Counted from the stretch's first letter, positions 38,917 through 53,900 are shown. The stretch is 64,000 bases of DNA from Euwallacea fornicatus (GCF_040115645.1 NW_027096038.1:372001-436000); one strand, 5' to 3'. Notes: generated by a model from the letters alone, not told the origin. Translations and numbers: made by a program.

Positions 38917-39784
38917 TCTCGTCGAGCTGATTAATGTGACACTTTGTTTAACAAATTTGGTCCTAATTTACCGAAGTTATCGAGCTTCAAAGTTTGAAAA
39001 GTCACAAAAGTTGTGTGTTTGAGCACAAAAAGTACTATTTGTCTTGGAAATTCATCAAGATGCAATCATGATGTGTTGTATTATTTTAAAGATCTCGTCG
39101 AGCTGATTAATTTGACACTTTGTTTAACAAATTTGGTCCTAATTTACCGAAGTTATCGAGCTTCAAAGTTTGAAAAGTCACAAAAGTTGTGTGTTTGAGC
39201 ACATAAAGTACTATTTGTCTTGGAAATTCATCAAGATGCAATCATGATGTGTTGTGTCATTTTAAAGGTCTCTTCGAGCTGATTAATTTGACACTTTGTT
39301 TAACAAATTTGGTTCTTATTTGCCGAAGTTATCGAGCTTCAAAGTTTGAAAAGTCACAAAAGTTGTGTGTTTGAGCACATAAAGTACTATTTTTCATGGA
39401 AATTCATCAAGATGCAATCATGATATGTTGTGTTATTTTAAAGATCTCGTCGTGCTGATTAATTTGACACTTTGTTTAACAAATTTGGTCCTAATTTACC
39501 GAAGTTATCGAGCTTCAAAGTTTGAAAAGTCACAAAAGTTTTGTGTTTGAGCACATAAAGTACTATTTTTCATGGAAATTCATCAAGATGCAATCATGAT
39601 GTGTTGTATTATTTTAAAGATCTCGTCGAGCTGATTAATTTGACACTTTGTTTAACAAATTTGGTCCTAATTTACCGAAGTTATCGAGCTTCAAAGTTTG
39701 AAAAGTCACAAAAGTTGTGTGTTTGAGCACATAAAGTACTATTTGTCTTGGAAATTCATCAAGATGCAATCATGATGTGTTGTG
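38917..39784. repeat. 868-bp segment, copy 2
   Basis: Partner of 36981-37848. Its left edge (38917-38960) combines TGTATTATTTT upstream with TAATGTGAC downstream, a pairing otherwise rare here, and so looks like a recombination joint. Confidence 0.82.
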
Positions 39785-39843
39785 TCATTTTAAAGGTCTC
39801 TTCGAGCTGATTAATTTGACACTTTGTTTAACAAATTTGGTTC

Positions 39844-40545
39844 TCATTTGCCGAAGTTATCGAGCTTCAAAGTTTGAAAAGTCATAAAAGTTTTGTGTTT
39901 GAGCATGTAAAGTACTATTTGTCTTGGAAATTCATCAAGATGCAATCATGATGTGTTGTGACATCTTCAAAATCTCGTCGAGCTGATTAATGTGACACTT
40001 TGTTTAACAAATTTGGTTCTTATTTGCCGAAGTTATCGAGCTTCAAAGTTTGAAAAGTCACAAAAGTTGTGTGTTTGAGCACATAAAGTACTATTTTTCA
40101 TGGAAATTCATCAAGATGCAATCATGATGTGTTGTGTCATTTTAAAGATCTCGTCGAGCTGATTAATTTGACACTTTGTTTAACAAATTTGGTTTTCATT
40201 TGCCGAAGTTATCGAGCTTCAAAGTTTGAAAAGTCATAAAAGTTTTGTGTTTGAGCATGTAAAGTACTATTTGTCTTGGAAATTCATCAAGATGCAATCA
40301 TGATGTGTTGTGACATCTTCAAAATCTCGTCGAGCTGATTAATGTGACACTTTGTTTAACAAATTTGGTTCTTATTTGCCGAAGTTATCGAGCTTCAAAG
40401 TTTGAAAAGTCACAAAAGTTGTGTGTTTGAGCACATAAAGTACTATTTTTCATGGAAATTCATCAAGATGCAATCATGATGTGTTGTGTCATTTTAAAGA
40501 TCTCGTCGAGCTGATTAATTTGACACTTTGTTTAACAAATTTGGT
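39844..40545. repeat. dimer (352-bp) tandem duplication
   Basis: 39844-40193 matches 40196-40545 at 352 bp offset, each with the rare CATGTAAAG + GTTTTGTGTTTG combination. The same dimer type appears again near 42342/42694 and 50966/51318. Confidence 0.82.
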
Positions 40546-43500
40546 CCTAATTTGCCGAAGTTATCGAGCTTCAAAGTTTGAAAAGTCACAAAAGTTGGGT
40601 GTTTGAGCACATAAAGTACTATTTGTCTTGGAAATTCATCAAGAGGCAATCATGATGTGTTGTGGCATTTTAAAGATCTCGTCGAGCTGATTAATTTGAC
40701 ACTTTGTTTAACAAATTTGGTTCTCATTTGCCGAAGTTATCGAGCTTCAAAGTTTGAAAAGTCATAAAAGTTGTGTGTTTGAGCATATAAAGTACTATTT
40801 GTCTTGGAAATTCATCAAGATGCAATCATGATGTGTTGTGACATCTTCAAAATCTCGTCGAGCTGATTAATGTGACACTTTGTTTAACAAATTTGGTCCT
40901 AATTTGCCGAAGTTATCGAGCTTCAAAGTTTGAAAAGTCACAAAAGTTGGGTGTTTGAGCACATAAAGTACTATTTGTCTTGGAAATTCAACAAGATGCA
41001 ATCATGATGTGTTGTGTCATTTTAAAGATCTCGTCGAGCTGATTAATTTGACACTTTGTTTAACAAATTTGGGTCTCATTTGCCGAAGTTATCGATCTAC
41101 AAAGTGTGAAAAGTCACAAAAGTTTTGTGTTTGAGCACATAAAGTACTATTTGTCTTGGAAATTCATCTAGATGCAATCATGATGTGTTGTATCATTTTA
41201 AAGATCTCGTCGAGCTGATTAATTTGACACTTTGTTTAACAAATTTGGTCCTTATTTGCCGAAGTTATCGAGCTTCAAAGTTTGAAAAGTCACAAAAGTT
41301 GTGTGTTTGAGCACATAAAGTACTATTTGTCTTGGAAATTCATCAAGATGCAATCATGATGTGTTTTGACATCTTCAAAATCTCGTCGAGCTGATTAATG
41401 TGACACTTTGTTTAACAAATTTGGTCCTAATTTGCCGAAGTTATCGAGCTTCAAAGTTTGAAAAGTCACAAAAGTTGGGTGTTTGAGCACATAAAGTACT
41501 ATTTGTCTTGGAAATTCAACAAGATGCAATCATGATGTGTTGTATTATTTTAAAGATCTCGTCGAGCTGATTAATTTGACACTTTGTTTAACAAATTTGG
41601 TCCTAATTTACCGAAGTTATCGAGCTTCAAAGTTTGAAAAGTCACAAAAGTTGTGTGTTTGAGCACATAAAGTACTATTTGTCTTGGAAATTCATCAAGA
41701 TGCAATCATGATGTGTTGTGTCATTTTAAAGGTCTCTTCGAGCTGATTAATTTGACACTTTGTTTAACAAATTTGGTTCTTATTTGCCGAAGTTATCGAG
41801 CTTCAAAGTTTGAAAAGTCACAAAAGTTGTGTGTTTGAGCACATAAAGTACTATTTTTCATGGAAATTCATCAAGATGCAATCATGATATGTTGTGTTAT
41901 TTTAAAGATCTCGTCGTGCTGATTAATTTGACACTTTGTTTAACAAATTTGGTTCTTATTTGCCGAAGTTATCGAGCTTCAAAGTTTGAAAAGTCACAAA
42001 AGTTGTGTGTTTGAGCACATAAAGTACTATTTTTCATGGAAATTCATCAAGATGCAATCATGATATGTTGTGTTATTTTAAAGATCTCGTCGTGCTGATT
42101 AATTTGACACTTTGTTTAACAAATTTGGTCCTAATTTACCGAAGTTATCGAGCTTCAAAGTTTGAAAAGTCACAAAAGTTGTGTGTTTGAGCACATAAAG
42201 TACTATTTGTCTTGGAAATTCATCAAGATGCAATCATGATGTGTTGTGTCGTTTTAAAGGTCTCTTCGAGCTGATTAATTTGACACTTTGTTTAACAAAT
42301 TTGGTTCTCATTTGCCGAAGTTATCGAGCTTCAAAGTTTGAAAAGTCATAAAAGTTTTGTGTTTGAGCATGTAAAGTACTATTTGTCTTGGAAATTCATC
42401 AAGATGCAATCATGATGTGTTGTGACATCTTCAAAATCTCGTCGAGCTGATTAATGTGACACTTTGTTTAACAAATTTGGTTCTTATTTGCCGAAGTTAT
42501 CGAGCTTCAAAGTTTGAAAAGTCACAAAAGTTGTGTGTTTGAGCACATAAAGTACTATTTTTCATGGAAATTCATCAAGATGCAATCATGATGTGTTGTG
42601 TCATTTTAAAGATCTCGTCGAGCTGATTAATTTGACACTTTGTTTAACAAATTTGGTTCTCATTTGCCGAAGTTATCGAGCTTCAAAGTTTGAAAAGTCA
42701 TAAAAGTTTTGTGTTTGAGCATGTAAAGTACTATTTGTCTTGGAAATTCATCAAGATGCAATCATGATGTGTTGTGACATTTTAAAGATCACGTCGAGCT
42801 GATTAATTTGACACTTTGTTTAACAAATTTGGTCCTAATTTGCCGAAGTTATCGAGCTTCAAAGTTTGAAAAGTCACAAAAGTTGGGTGTTTGAGCACAT
42901 AAAGTACTATTTGTCTTGGAAATTCAACAAGATGCAATCATGATGTGTTGTGTCATTTTAAAGATCTCGTCGAGCTGATTAATTTGACACTTTGTTTAAC
43001 AAATTTGGGTCTCATTTGCCGAAGTTATCGATCTACAAAGTGTGAAAAGTCACAAAAGTTTTGTGTTTGAGCACATAAAGTACTATTTGTCTTGGAAATT
43101 CATCTAGATGCAATCATGATGTGTTGTATCATTTTAAACATCTCGTCGAGCTGATTAATTTGACACTTTGTTTAACAAATTTGGTCCTTATTTGCCGAAG
43201 TTATCGAGCTTCAAAGTTTGAAAAGTCACAAAAGTTGTGTGTTTGAGCACATAAAGTACTATTTTTCATGGAAATTCATCAAGATGCAATCATGATGTGT
43301 TGTGTCATTTTAAAGATCTCGTCGAGCTGATTAATTTGACACTTTGTTTAACAAATTTGGTCCTAATTTGCCGAAGTTATCGAGCTTCAAAGTTTGAAAA
43401 GTCACAAAAGTTGGGTGTTTGAGCACATAAACTACTATTTGTCTTGGAAATTCATCAAGAGGCAATCATGATGTGTTGTGGCATTTTAAAGATCACGTCG

Positions 43501-46500
43501 AGCTGATTAATTTGACACTTTGTTTAACAAATTTGGTTCTCATTTGCCGAAGTTATCGAGCTTCAAAGTTTGAAAAGTCATAAAAGTTGTGTGTTTGAGC
43601 ATATAAAGTACTATTTGTCTTGGAAATTCATCAAGATGCAATCATGATGTGTTGTGACATCTTCAAAATCTCGTCGAGCTGATTAATGTGACACTTTGTT
43701 TAACAAATTTGGTCCTAATTTGCCGAAGTTATCGAGCTTCAAAGTTTGAAAAGTCACAAAAGTTGGGTGTTTGAGCACATAAAGTACTATTTGTCTTGGA
43801 AATTCAACAAGATGCAATCATGATGTGTTGTGTCATTTTAAAGATCTCGTCGAGCTGATTAATTTGACACTTTGTTTAACAAATTTGGGTCTCATTTGCC
43901 GAAGTTATCGATCTACAAAGTGTGAAAAGTCACAAAAGTTTTGTGTTTGAGCACATAAAGTACTATTTGTCTTGGAAATTCATCTAGATGCAATCATGAT
44001 GTGTTGTATCATTTTAAAGATCTCGTCGAGCTGATTAATTTGACACTTTGTTTAACAAATTTGGTCCTTATTTGCCGAAGTTATCGAGCTTCAAAGTTTG
44101 AAAAGTCACAAAAGTTGTGTGTTTGAGCACATAAAGTACTATTTGTCTTGGAAATTCATCAAGATGCAATCATGATGTGTTTTGACATCTTCAAAATCTC
44201 GTCGAGCTGATTAATGTGACACTTTGTTTAACAAATTTGGTCCTAATTTGCCGAAGTTATCGAGCTTCAAAGTTTGAAAAGTCACAAAAGTTGGGTGTTT
44301 GAGCACATAAAGTACTATTTGTCTTGGAAATTCATCAAGATGCAATCATGATGTGTTGTGTCATTTTAAAGGTCTCTTCGAGCTGATTAATTTGACACTA
44401 TGTTTAACAAATTTGGTTCTCATTTGCCGAAGTTATCGAGCTTCAAAGTTTGAAAAGTCACAAAAGTTGGGTGTTTGAGCACATAAAGTACTATTTGTCT
44501 TGGAAATTCATCAAGATGCAATCATGATGTGTTGTGTCATTTTAAAGGTCTCTTCGAGCTGATTAATTTGGCACTTTGTTTAACAAATTTGGTTCTTATT
44601 TGCCGAAGTTATCGAGCTTCAAAGTTTGAAAAGTCACAAAAGTTGTGTGTTTGAGCACATAAAGTACTATTTTTCATGGAAATTCATCAAGATGCAATCA
44701 TGATGTGTTGTATTATTTTAAAGATCTCTTCGAGCTGATTAATTTGACACTTTGTTTAACAAATTTGGTCCTTATTTGCCGAAGTTATCGAGCTTCAAAG
44801 TTTGAAAAGTCATAAAAGTTGTGTGTTTGAGCATATAAAGTACTATTTGACTTGGAAATTCATCAAGATGCAATCATGATGTGTTGTGACATCTTCAAAA
44901 TCTCGTCGAGCTGATTAATGTGACACTTTGTTTAACAAATTTGGTTCTTATTTGCCGAAGTTATCGAGCTTCAAAGTTTGAAAAGTCACAAAAGTTGTGT
45001 GTTTGAGCACATATAGTACTATTTTTCATGGAAATTCATCAAGATGCAATCATGATGTGTTGTATTATTTTAAAGATCTCGTCGAGCTGATTAATTTGAC
45101 ACTTTGTTTAACAAATTTGGTCCTAATTTGCCGAAGTTATCGAGCTTCAAAGTTTGAAAAGTCACAAAAGTTGGGTGTTTGAGCACATAAAGTACTATTT
45201 GTCTTGGAAATTCATCAAGAGGCAATCATGATGTGTTGTGTCATTTTAAAGATCTCGTCGAGCTGATTAATTTGACACTTTGTTTAACAAATTTGGTTCT
45301 CATTTGCCGAAGTTATCGAGCTTCAAAGTTTGAAAAGTCATAAAAGTTGTGTGTTTGAGCATATAAAGTACTATTTGTCTTGGAAATTCATCAAGATGCA
45401 ATCATGATGTGTTGTGACATCTTCAAAATCTCGTCGAGCTGATTAATGTGACACTTTGTTTAACAAATTTGGTCCTAATTTGCCGAAGTTATCGAGCTTC
45501 AAAGTTTGAAAAGTCACAAAAGTTGGGTGTTTGAGCATATAAAGTACTATTTGTCTTGGAAATTCAACAAGATGCAATCATGATGTGTTGTGTCATTTTA
45601 AAGATCTCGTCGAGCTGATTAATTTGACACTTTGTTTAACAAATTTGGTTCTTATTTGCCGAAGTTATCGAGCTTCAAAGTTTGAAAAGTCACAAAAGTT
45701 GTGTGTTTGAGCACATAAAGTACTATTTTTCATGGAAATTAATCAAGATGCAATCATGATGTGTTGTGTCATTTTAAAGATCTCGTCGAGCTGATTAATT
45801 TGACACTTTGTTTAACAAATTTGGTCCTTATTTGCCGAAGTTATCGAGCTTCAAAGTTTGAAAAGTCACAAAAGTTGTGTGTTTGAGCACATAAAGTACT
45901 ATTTTTCATGGAAATTCATCAAGATGCAATCATGATATGTTGTGTTATTTTAAAGATCTCGTCGTGCTGATTAATTTGACACTTTGTTTAACAAATTTGG
46001 TCCTAATTTGCCGAAGTTATCGAGCTTCAAAGTTTGAAAAGTCACAAAAGTTGTGTGTTTGAGCACATAAAGTACTATTTTTCATGGAAATTCATCAAGA
46101 TGCAATCATGATGTGTTGTGTTATTTTAAAGATCTCGTCGAGCTGATTAATTTGACACTTTGTTTAACAAATTTGGGTCTCATTTGCCGAAGTTATCGAT
46201 CTACAAAGTGTGAAAAGTCACAAAAGTTTTGTGTTTGAGCACATAAAGTACTATTTGTCTTGGAAATTCATCAAGATGCAATCATGATGTGTTGTATCAT
46301 TTTAAAGATCTCGTCGAGCTGATTAATTTGACACTTTGTTTAACAAATTTGGTCCTTATTTGCCGAAGTTATCGAGCTTCAAACTTTGAAAAGTCACAAA
46401 AGTTGTGTGTTTGAGCACATAAAGTACTATTTGTCTTGGAAATTCATCAAGATGCAATCATGATGTGTTTTGACATCTTCAAAATCTCGTCGAGCTGATT

Positions 46501-47934
46501 AATGTGACACTTTGTTTAACAAATTTGGTCCTAATTTGCCGAAGTTATCGAGCTTCAAAGTTTGAAAAGTCACAAAAGTTGTGTGTTTGAGCACAAAAAG
46601 TACTATTTGTCTTGGAAATTCATCAAGATGCAATCATGATGTGTTGTGTCATTTTAAAGATCTCGTCGAGCTGATTAATTTGACACTTTGTTTAACAAAT
46701 TTGGGTCTTATTTGCCGAAGTTATCGAGCTTCAAAGTTTGAAAAGTCACAATAGTTGTGTGTTTGAGCACATAAAGTACTATTTTTCATGGAAATTCATC
46801 AAGATGCAATCATGATGTGTTGTGTCATTTTAAAGATCTCGTCGAGCTGATTAATTTGACACTTTGTTTAACAAATTTGGTCCTTATTTGCCGAAGTTAT
46901 CGAGCTTCAAAGTTTGAAAAGTCACAAAAGTTGTGTGTTTGAGCACATAAAGTACTATTTTTCATGGAAATTCATCAAGATGCAATCATGATATGTTGTG
47001 TTATTTTAAAGATCTCGTCGTGCTGATTAATTTGACACTTTGTTTAACAAATTTGGTCCTTATTTGCCGAAGTTATCGAGCTTCAAAGTTTGAAAAGTCA
47101 CAAAAGTTGTGTGTTTGAGCACATAAAGTACTATTTTTCATGAAAATTCATCAAGATGCAATCATGATATGTTGTGTTATTTTAAAGATCTCGTCGTGCT
47201 GATTAATTTGACACTTTGTTTAACAAATTTGGTCCTTATTTGCCGAAGTTATCGAGCTTCAAAGTTTGAAAAGTCACAAAAGTTGTGTGTTTGAGCACAT
47301 AAAGTACTATTTTTCATGGAAATTCATCAAGATGCAATCATGATATGTTGTGTTATTTTAAAGATCTCGTCGTGCTGATTAATTTGACACTTTGTTTAAC
47401 AAATTTGGTCCTAATTTGCCGAAGTTATCGAGCTTCAAAGTTTGAAAAGTCACAAAAGTTGGGTGTTTGAGCACATAAAGTACTATTTGTCTTGGAAATT
47501 CATCAAGAGGCAATCATGATGTGTTGTGTCATTTTAAAGATCTCGTCGAGCTGATTAATTTGACACTTTGTTTAACAAATTTGGTTCTCATTTGCCGAAG
47601 TTATCGAGCTTCAAAGTTTGAAAAGTCATAAAAGTTGTGTGTTTGAGCATATAAAGTACTATTTGTCTTGGAAATTCATCAAGATGCAATCATGATGTGT
47701 TGTGACATCTTCAAAATCTCGTCGAGCTGATTAATGTGACACTTTGTTTAACAAATTTGGTCCTAATTTGCCGAAGTTATCGAGCTTCAAAGTTTGAAAA
47801 GTCACAAAAGTTGGGTGTTTGAGCACATAAAGTACTATTTGTCTTGGAAATTCAACAAGATGCAATCATGATGTGTTGTGTCATTTTAAAGATCTCGTCG
47901 AGCTGATTAATTTGACACTTTGTTTAACAAATTT
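40191..47934. repeat. 44-monomer (7744-bp) higher-order unit, copy A
   Basis: The largest repeated unit in the window. Its markers recur in the same order in copy B: GGTTTTCATT (40191), GTGGCATTTT (about 40662), CATGTAAAG pairs, GTCGTTTT (about 42249), GATCACGTCG (about 42788 and 43492), TAAACATCTC (about 43135), TTTGGCACTT (about 44568), ATTTGACTTGG (about 44845), GAAATTAATCAAG (about 45735) and CAAACTTTG (about 46380). Private differences include CTACTATT (about 43431), GAGCATATAAAG (about 45534) and TGAAAATTC (about 47141). The match begins as early as 40112. Confidence 0.88.
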
Positions 47935-50900
47935 GGTTTTCATTTGCCGAAGTTATCGAGCTTCAAAGTTTGAAAAGTCATAAAAGTTTTGTGTTTGAGC
48001 ATGTAAAGTACTATTTGTCTTGGAAATTCATCAAGATGCAATCATGATGTGTTGTGACATCTTCAAAATCTCGTCGAGCTGATTAATGTGACACTTTGTT
48101 TAACAAATTTGGTTCTTATTTGCCGAAGTTATCGAGCTTCAAAGTTTGAAAAGTCACAAAAGTTGTGTGTTTGAGCACATAAAGTACTATTTTTCATGGA
48201 AATTCATCAAGATGCAATCATGATGTGTTGTGTCATTTTAAAGATCTCGTCGAGCTGATTAATTTGACACTTTGTTTAACAAATTTGGTCCTAATTTGCC
48301 GAAGTTATCGAGCTTCAAAGTTTGAAAAGTCACAAAAGTTGGGTGTTTGAGCACATAAAGTACTATTTGTCTTGGAAATTCATCAAGAGGCAATCATGAT
48401 GTGTTGTGGCATTTTAAAGATCTCGTCGAGCTGATTAATTTGACACTTTGTTTAACAAATTTGGTTCTCATTTGCCGAAGTTATCGAGCTTCAAAGTTTG
48501 AAAAGTCATAAAAGTTGTGTGTTTGAGCATATAAAGTACTATTTGTCTTGGAAATTCATCAAGATGCAATCATGATGTGTTGTGACATCTTCAAAATCTC
48601 GTCGAGCTGATTAATGTGACACTTTGTTTAACAAATTTGGTCCTAATTTGCCGAAGTTATCGAGCTTCAAAGTTTGAAAAGTCACAAAAGTTGGGTGTTT
48701 GAGCACATAAAGTACTATTTGTCTTGGAAATTCAACAAGATGCAATCATGATGTGTTGTGTCATTTTAAAGATCTCGTCGAGCTGATTAATTTGACACTT
48801 TGTTTAACAAATTTGGGTCTCATTTGCCGAAGTTATCGATCTACAAAGTGTGAAAAGTCACAAAAGTTTTGTGTTTGAGCACATAAAGTACTATTTGTCT
48901 TGGAAATTCATCTAGATGCAATCATGATGTGTTGTATCATTTTAAAGATCTCGTCGAGCTGATTAATTTGACACTTTGTTTAACAAATTTGGTCCTTATT
49001 TGCCGAAGTTATCGAGCTTCAAAGTTTGAAAAGTCACAAAAGTTGTGTGTTTGAGCACATAAAGTACTATTTGTCTTGGAAATTCATCAAGATGCAATCA
49101 TGATGTGTTTTGACATCTTCAAAATCTCGTCGAGCTGATTAATGTGACACTTTGTTTAACAAATTTGGTCCTAATTTGCCGAAGTTATCGAGCTTCAAAG
49201 TTTGAAAAGTCACAAAAGTTGGGTGTTTGAGCACATAAAGTACTATTTGTCTTGGAAATTCAACAAGATGCAATCATGATGTGTTGTATTATTTTAAAGA
49301 TCTCGTCGAGCTGATTAATTTGACACTTTGTTTAACAAATTTGGTTCTCATTTGCCGAAGTTATCGAGCTTCAAAGTTTGAAAAGTCATAAAAGTTGTGT
49401 GTTTGAGCATATAAAGTACTATTTGTCTTGGAAATTCATCAAGATGCAATCATGATGTGTTGTGACATCTTCAAAATCTCGTCGAGCTGATTAATGTGAC
49501 ACTTTGTTTAACAAATTTGGTCCTAATTTGCCGAAGTTATCGAGCTTCAAAGTTTGAAAAGTCACAAAAGTTGGGTGTTTGAGCACATAAAGTACTATTT
49601 GTCTTGGAAATTCAACAAGATGCAATCATGATGTGTTGTGTCATTTTAAAGATCTCGTCGAGCTGATTAATTTGACACTTTGTTTAACAAATTTGGGTCT
49701 CATTTGCCGAAGTTATCGATCTACAAAGTGTGAAAAGTCACAAAAGTTTTGTGTTTGAGCACATAAAGTACTATTTGTCTTGGAAATTCATCTAGATGCA
49801 ATCATGATGTGTTGTATCATTTTAAAGATCTCGTCGAGCTGATTAATTTGACACTTTGTTTAACAAATTTGGTCCTTATTTGCCGAAGTTATCGAGCTTC
49901 AAAGTTTGAAAAGTCACAAAAGTTGTGTGTTTGAGCACATAAAGTACTATTTGTCTTGGAAATTCATCAAGATGCAATCATGATGTGTTTTGACATCTTC
50001 AAAATCTCGTCGAGCTGATTAATGTGACACTTTGTTTAACAAATTTGGTCCTAATTTGCCGAAGTTATCGAGCTTCAAAGTTTGAAAAGTCACAAAAGTT
50101 GGGTGTTTGAGCACATAAAGTACTATTTGTCTTGGAAATTCAACAAGATGCAATCATGATGTGTTGTATTATTTTAAAGATCTCGTCGAGCTGATTAATT
50201 TGACACTTTGTTTAACAAATTTGGTCCTAATTTACCGAAGTTATCGAGCTTCAAAGTTTGAAAAGTCACAAAAGTTGTGTGTTTGAGCACATAAAGTACT
50301 ATTTGTCTTGGAAATTCATCAAGATGCAATCATGATGTGTTGTGTCATTTTAAAGGTCTCTTCGAGCTGATTAATTTGACACTTTGTTTAACAAATTTGG
50401 TTCTTATTTGCCGAAGTTATCGAGCTTCAAAGTTTGAAAAGTCACAAAAGTTGTGTGTTTGAGCACATAAAGTACTATTTTTCATGGAAATTCATCAAGA
50501 TGCAATCATGATATGTTGTGTTATTTTAAAGATCTCGTCGTGCTGATTAATTTGACACTTTGTTTAACAAATTTGGTCCTAATTTACCGAAGTTATCGAG
50601 CTTCAAAGTTTGAAAAGTCACAAAAGTTTTGTGTTTGAGCACATAAAGTACTATTTTTCATGGAAATTCATCAAGATGCAATCATGATGTGTTGTATTAT
50701 TTTAAAGATCTCGTCGAGCTGATTAATTTGACACTTTGTTTAACAAATTTGGTCCTAATTTACCGAAGTTATCGAGCTTCAAAGTTTGAAAAGTCACAAA
50801 AGTTGTGTGTTTGAGCACATAAAGTACTATTTGTCTTGGAAATTCATCAAGATGCAATCATGATGTGTTGTGTCGTTTTAAAGGTCTCTTCGAGCTGATT

Positions 50901-53900
50901 AATTTGACACTTTGTTTAACAAATTTGGTTCTCATTTGCCGAAGTTATCGAGCTTCAAAGTTTGAAAAGTCATAAAAGTTTTGTGTTTGAGCATGTAAAG
51001 TACTATTTGTCTTGGAAATTCATCAAGATGCAATCATGATGTGTTGTGACATCTTCAAAATCTCGTCGAGCTGATTAATGTGACACTTTGTTTAACAAAT
51101 TTGGTTCTTATTTGCCGAAGTTATCGAGCTTCAAAGTTTGAAAAGTCACAAAAGTTGTGTGTTTGAGCACATAAAGTACTATTTTTCATGGAAATTCATC
51201 AAGATGCAATCATGATGTGTTGTGTCATTTTAAAGATCTCGTCGAGCTGATTAATTTGACACTTTGTTTAACAAATTTGGTTCTCATTTGCCGAAGTTAT
51301 CGAGCTTCAAAGTTTGAAAAGTCATAAAAGTTTTGTGTTTGAGCATGTAAAGTACTATTTGTCTTGGAAATTCATCAAGATGCAATCATGATGTGTTGTG
51401 ACATTTTAAAGATCACGTCGAGCTGATTAATTTGACACTTTGTTTAACAAATTTGGTCCTAATTTGCCGAAGTTATCGAGCTTCAAAGTTTGAAAAGTCA
51501 CAAAAGTTGGGTGTTTGAGCACATAAAGTACTATTTGTCTTGGAAATTCAACAAGATGCAATCATGATGTGTTGTGTCATTTTAAAGATCTCGTCGAGCT
51601 GATTAATTTGACACTTTGTTTAACAAATTTGGGTCTCATTTGCCGAAGTTATCGATCTAGAAAGTGTGAAAAGTCACAAAAGTTTTGTGTTTGAGCACAT
51701 AAAGTACTATTTGTCTTGGAAATTCATCTAGATGCAATCATGATGTGTTGTATCATTTTAAACATCTCGTCGAGCTGATTAATTTGACACTTTGTTTAAC
51801 AAATTTGGTCCTTATTTGCCGAAGTTATCGAGCTTCAAAGTTTGAAAAGTCACAAAAGTTGTGTGTTTGAGCACATAAAGTACTATTTTTCATGGAAATT
51901 CATCAAGATGCAATCATGATGTGTTGTGTCATTTTAAAGATCTCGTCGAGCTGATTAATTTGACACTTTGTTTAACAAATTTGGTCCTAATTTGCCGAAG
52001 TTATCGAGCTTCAAAGTTTGAAAAGTCACAAAAGTTGGGTGTTTGAGCACATAAAGTACTATTTGTCTTGGAAATTCATCAAGAGGCAATCATGATGTGT
52101 TGTGGCATTTTAAAGATCACGTCGAGCTGATTAATTTGACACTTTGTTTAACAAATTTGGTTCTCATTTGCCGAAGTTATCGAGCTTCAAAGTTTGAAAA
52201 GTCATAAAAGTTGTGTGTTTGAGCATATAAAGTACTATTTGTCTTGGAAATTCATCAAGATGCAATCATGATGTGTTGTGACATCTTCAAAATCTCGTCG
52301 AGCTGATTAATGTGACACTTTGTTTAACAAATTTGGTCCTAATTTGCCGAAGTTATCGAGCTTCAAAGTTTGAAAAGTCACAAAAGTTGGGTGTTTGAGC
52401 ACATAAAGTACTATTTGTCTTGGAAATTCAACAAGATGCAATCATGATGTGTTGTGTCATTTTAAAGATCTCGTCGAGCTGATTAATTTGACACTTTGTT
52501 TAACAAATTTGGGTCTCATTTGCCGAAGTTATCGATCTACAAAGTGTGAAAAGTCACAAAAGTTTTGTGTTTGAGCACATAAAGTACTATTTGTCTTGGA
52601 AATTCATCTAGATGCAATCATGATGTGTTGTGTCATTTTAAAGATCTCGTCGAGCTGATTAATTTGACACTTTGTTTAACAAATTTGGTCCTTATTTGCC
52701 GAAGTTATCGAGCTTCAAAGTTTGAAAAGTCACAAAAGTTGTGTGTTTGAGCACATAAAGTACTATTTGTCTTGGAAATTCATCAAGATGCAATCATGAT
52801 GTGTTTTGACATCTTCAAAATCTCGTCGAGCTGATTAATGTGACACTTTGTTTAACAAATTTGGTCCTAATTTGCCGAAGTTATCGAGCTTCAAAGTTTG
52901 AAAAGTCACAAAAGTTGGGTGTTTGAGCACATAAAGTACTATTTGTCTTGGAAATTCAACAAGATGCAATCATGATGTGTTGTATTATTTTAAAGATCTC
53001 GTCGAGCTGATTAATTTCTCACTTTGTTTAACAAATTTGGTCCTAATTTACCGAAGTTATCGAGCTTCAAAGTTTGAAAAGTCACAAAAGTTGTGTGTTT
53101 GAGCACAAAAAGTACTATTTGTCTTGGAAATTCATCAAGATGCAATCATGATGTGTTGTATTATTTTAAAGATCTCGTCGAGCTGATTAATTTGACACTT
53201 TGTTTAACAAATTTGGTCCTAATTTACCGAAGTTATCGAGCTTCAAAGTTTGAAAAGTCACAAAAGTTGTGTGTTTGAGCACATAAAGTACTATTTGTCT
53301 TGGAAATTCATCAAGATGCAATCATGATGTGTTGTGTCATTTTAAAGGTCTCTTCGAGCTGATTAATTTGACACTATGTTTAACAAATTTGGTTCTCATT
53401 TGCCGAAGTTATCGAGCTTCAAAGTTTGAAAAGTCACAAAAGTTGGGTGTTTGAGCACATAAAGTACTATTTGTCTTGGAAATTCATCAAGATGCAATCA
53501 TGATGTGTTGTGTCATTTTAAAGGTCTCTTCGAGCTGATTAATTTGGCACTTTGTTTAACAAATTTGGTTCTTATTTGCCGAAGTTATCGAGCTTCAAAG
53601 TTTGAAAAGTCACAAAAGTTGTGTGTTTGAGCACATAAAGTACTATTTTTCATGGAAATTCATCAAGATGCAATCATGATGTGTTGTATTATTTTAAAGA
53701 TCTCTTCGAGCTGATTAATTTGACACTTTGTTTAACAAATTTGGTCCTTATTTGCCGAAGTTATCGAGCTTCAAAGTTTGAAAAGTCATAAAAGTTGTGT
53801 GTTTGAGCATATAAAGTACTATTTGACTTGGAAATTCATCAAGATGCAATCATGATGTGTTGTGACATCTTCAAAATCTCGTCGAGCTGATTAATGTGAC

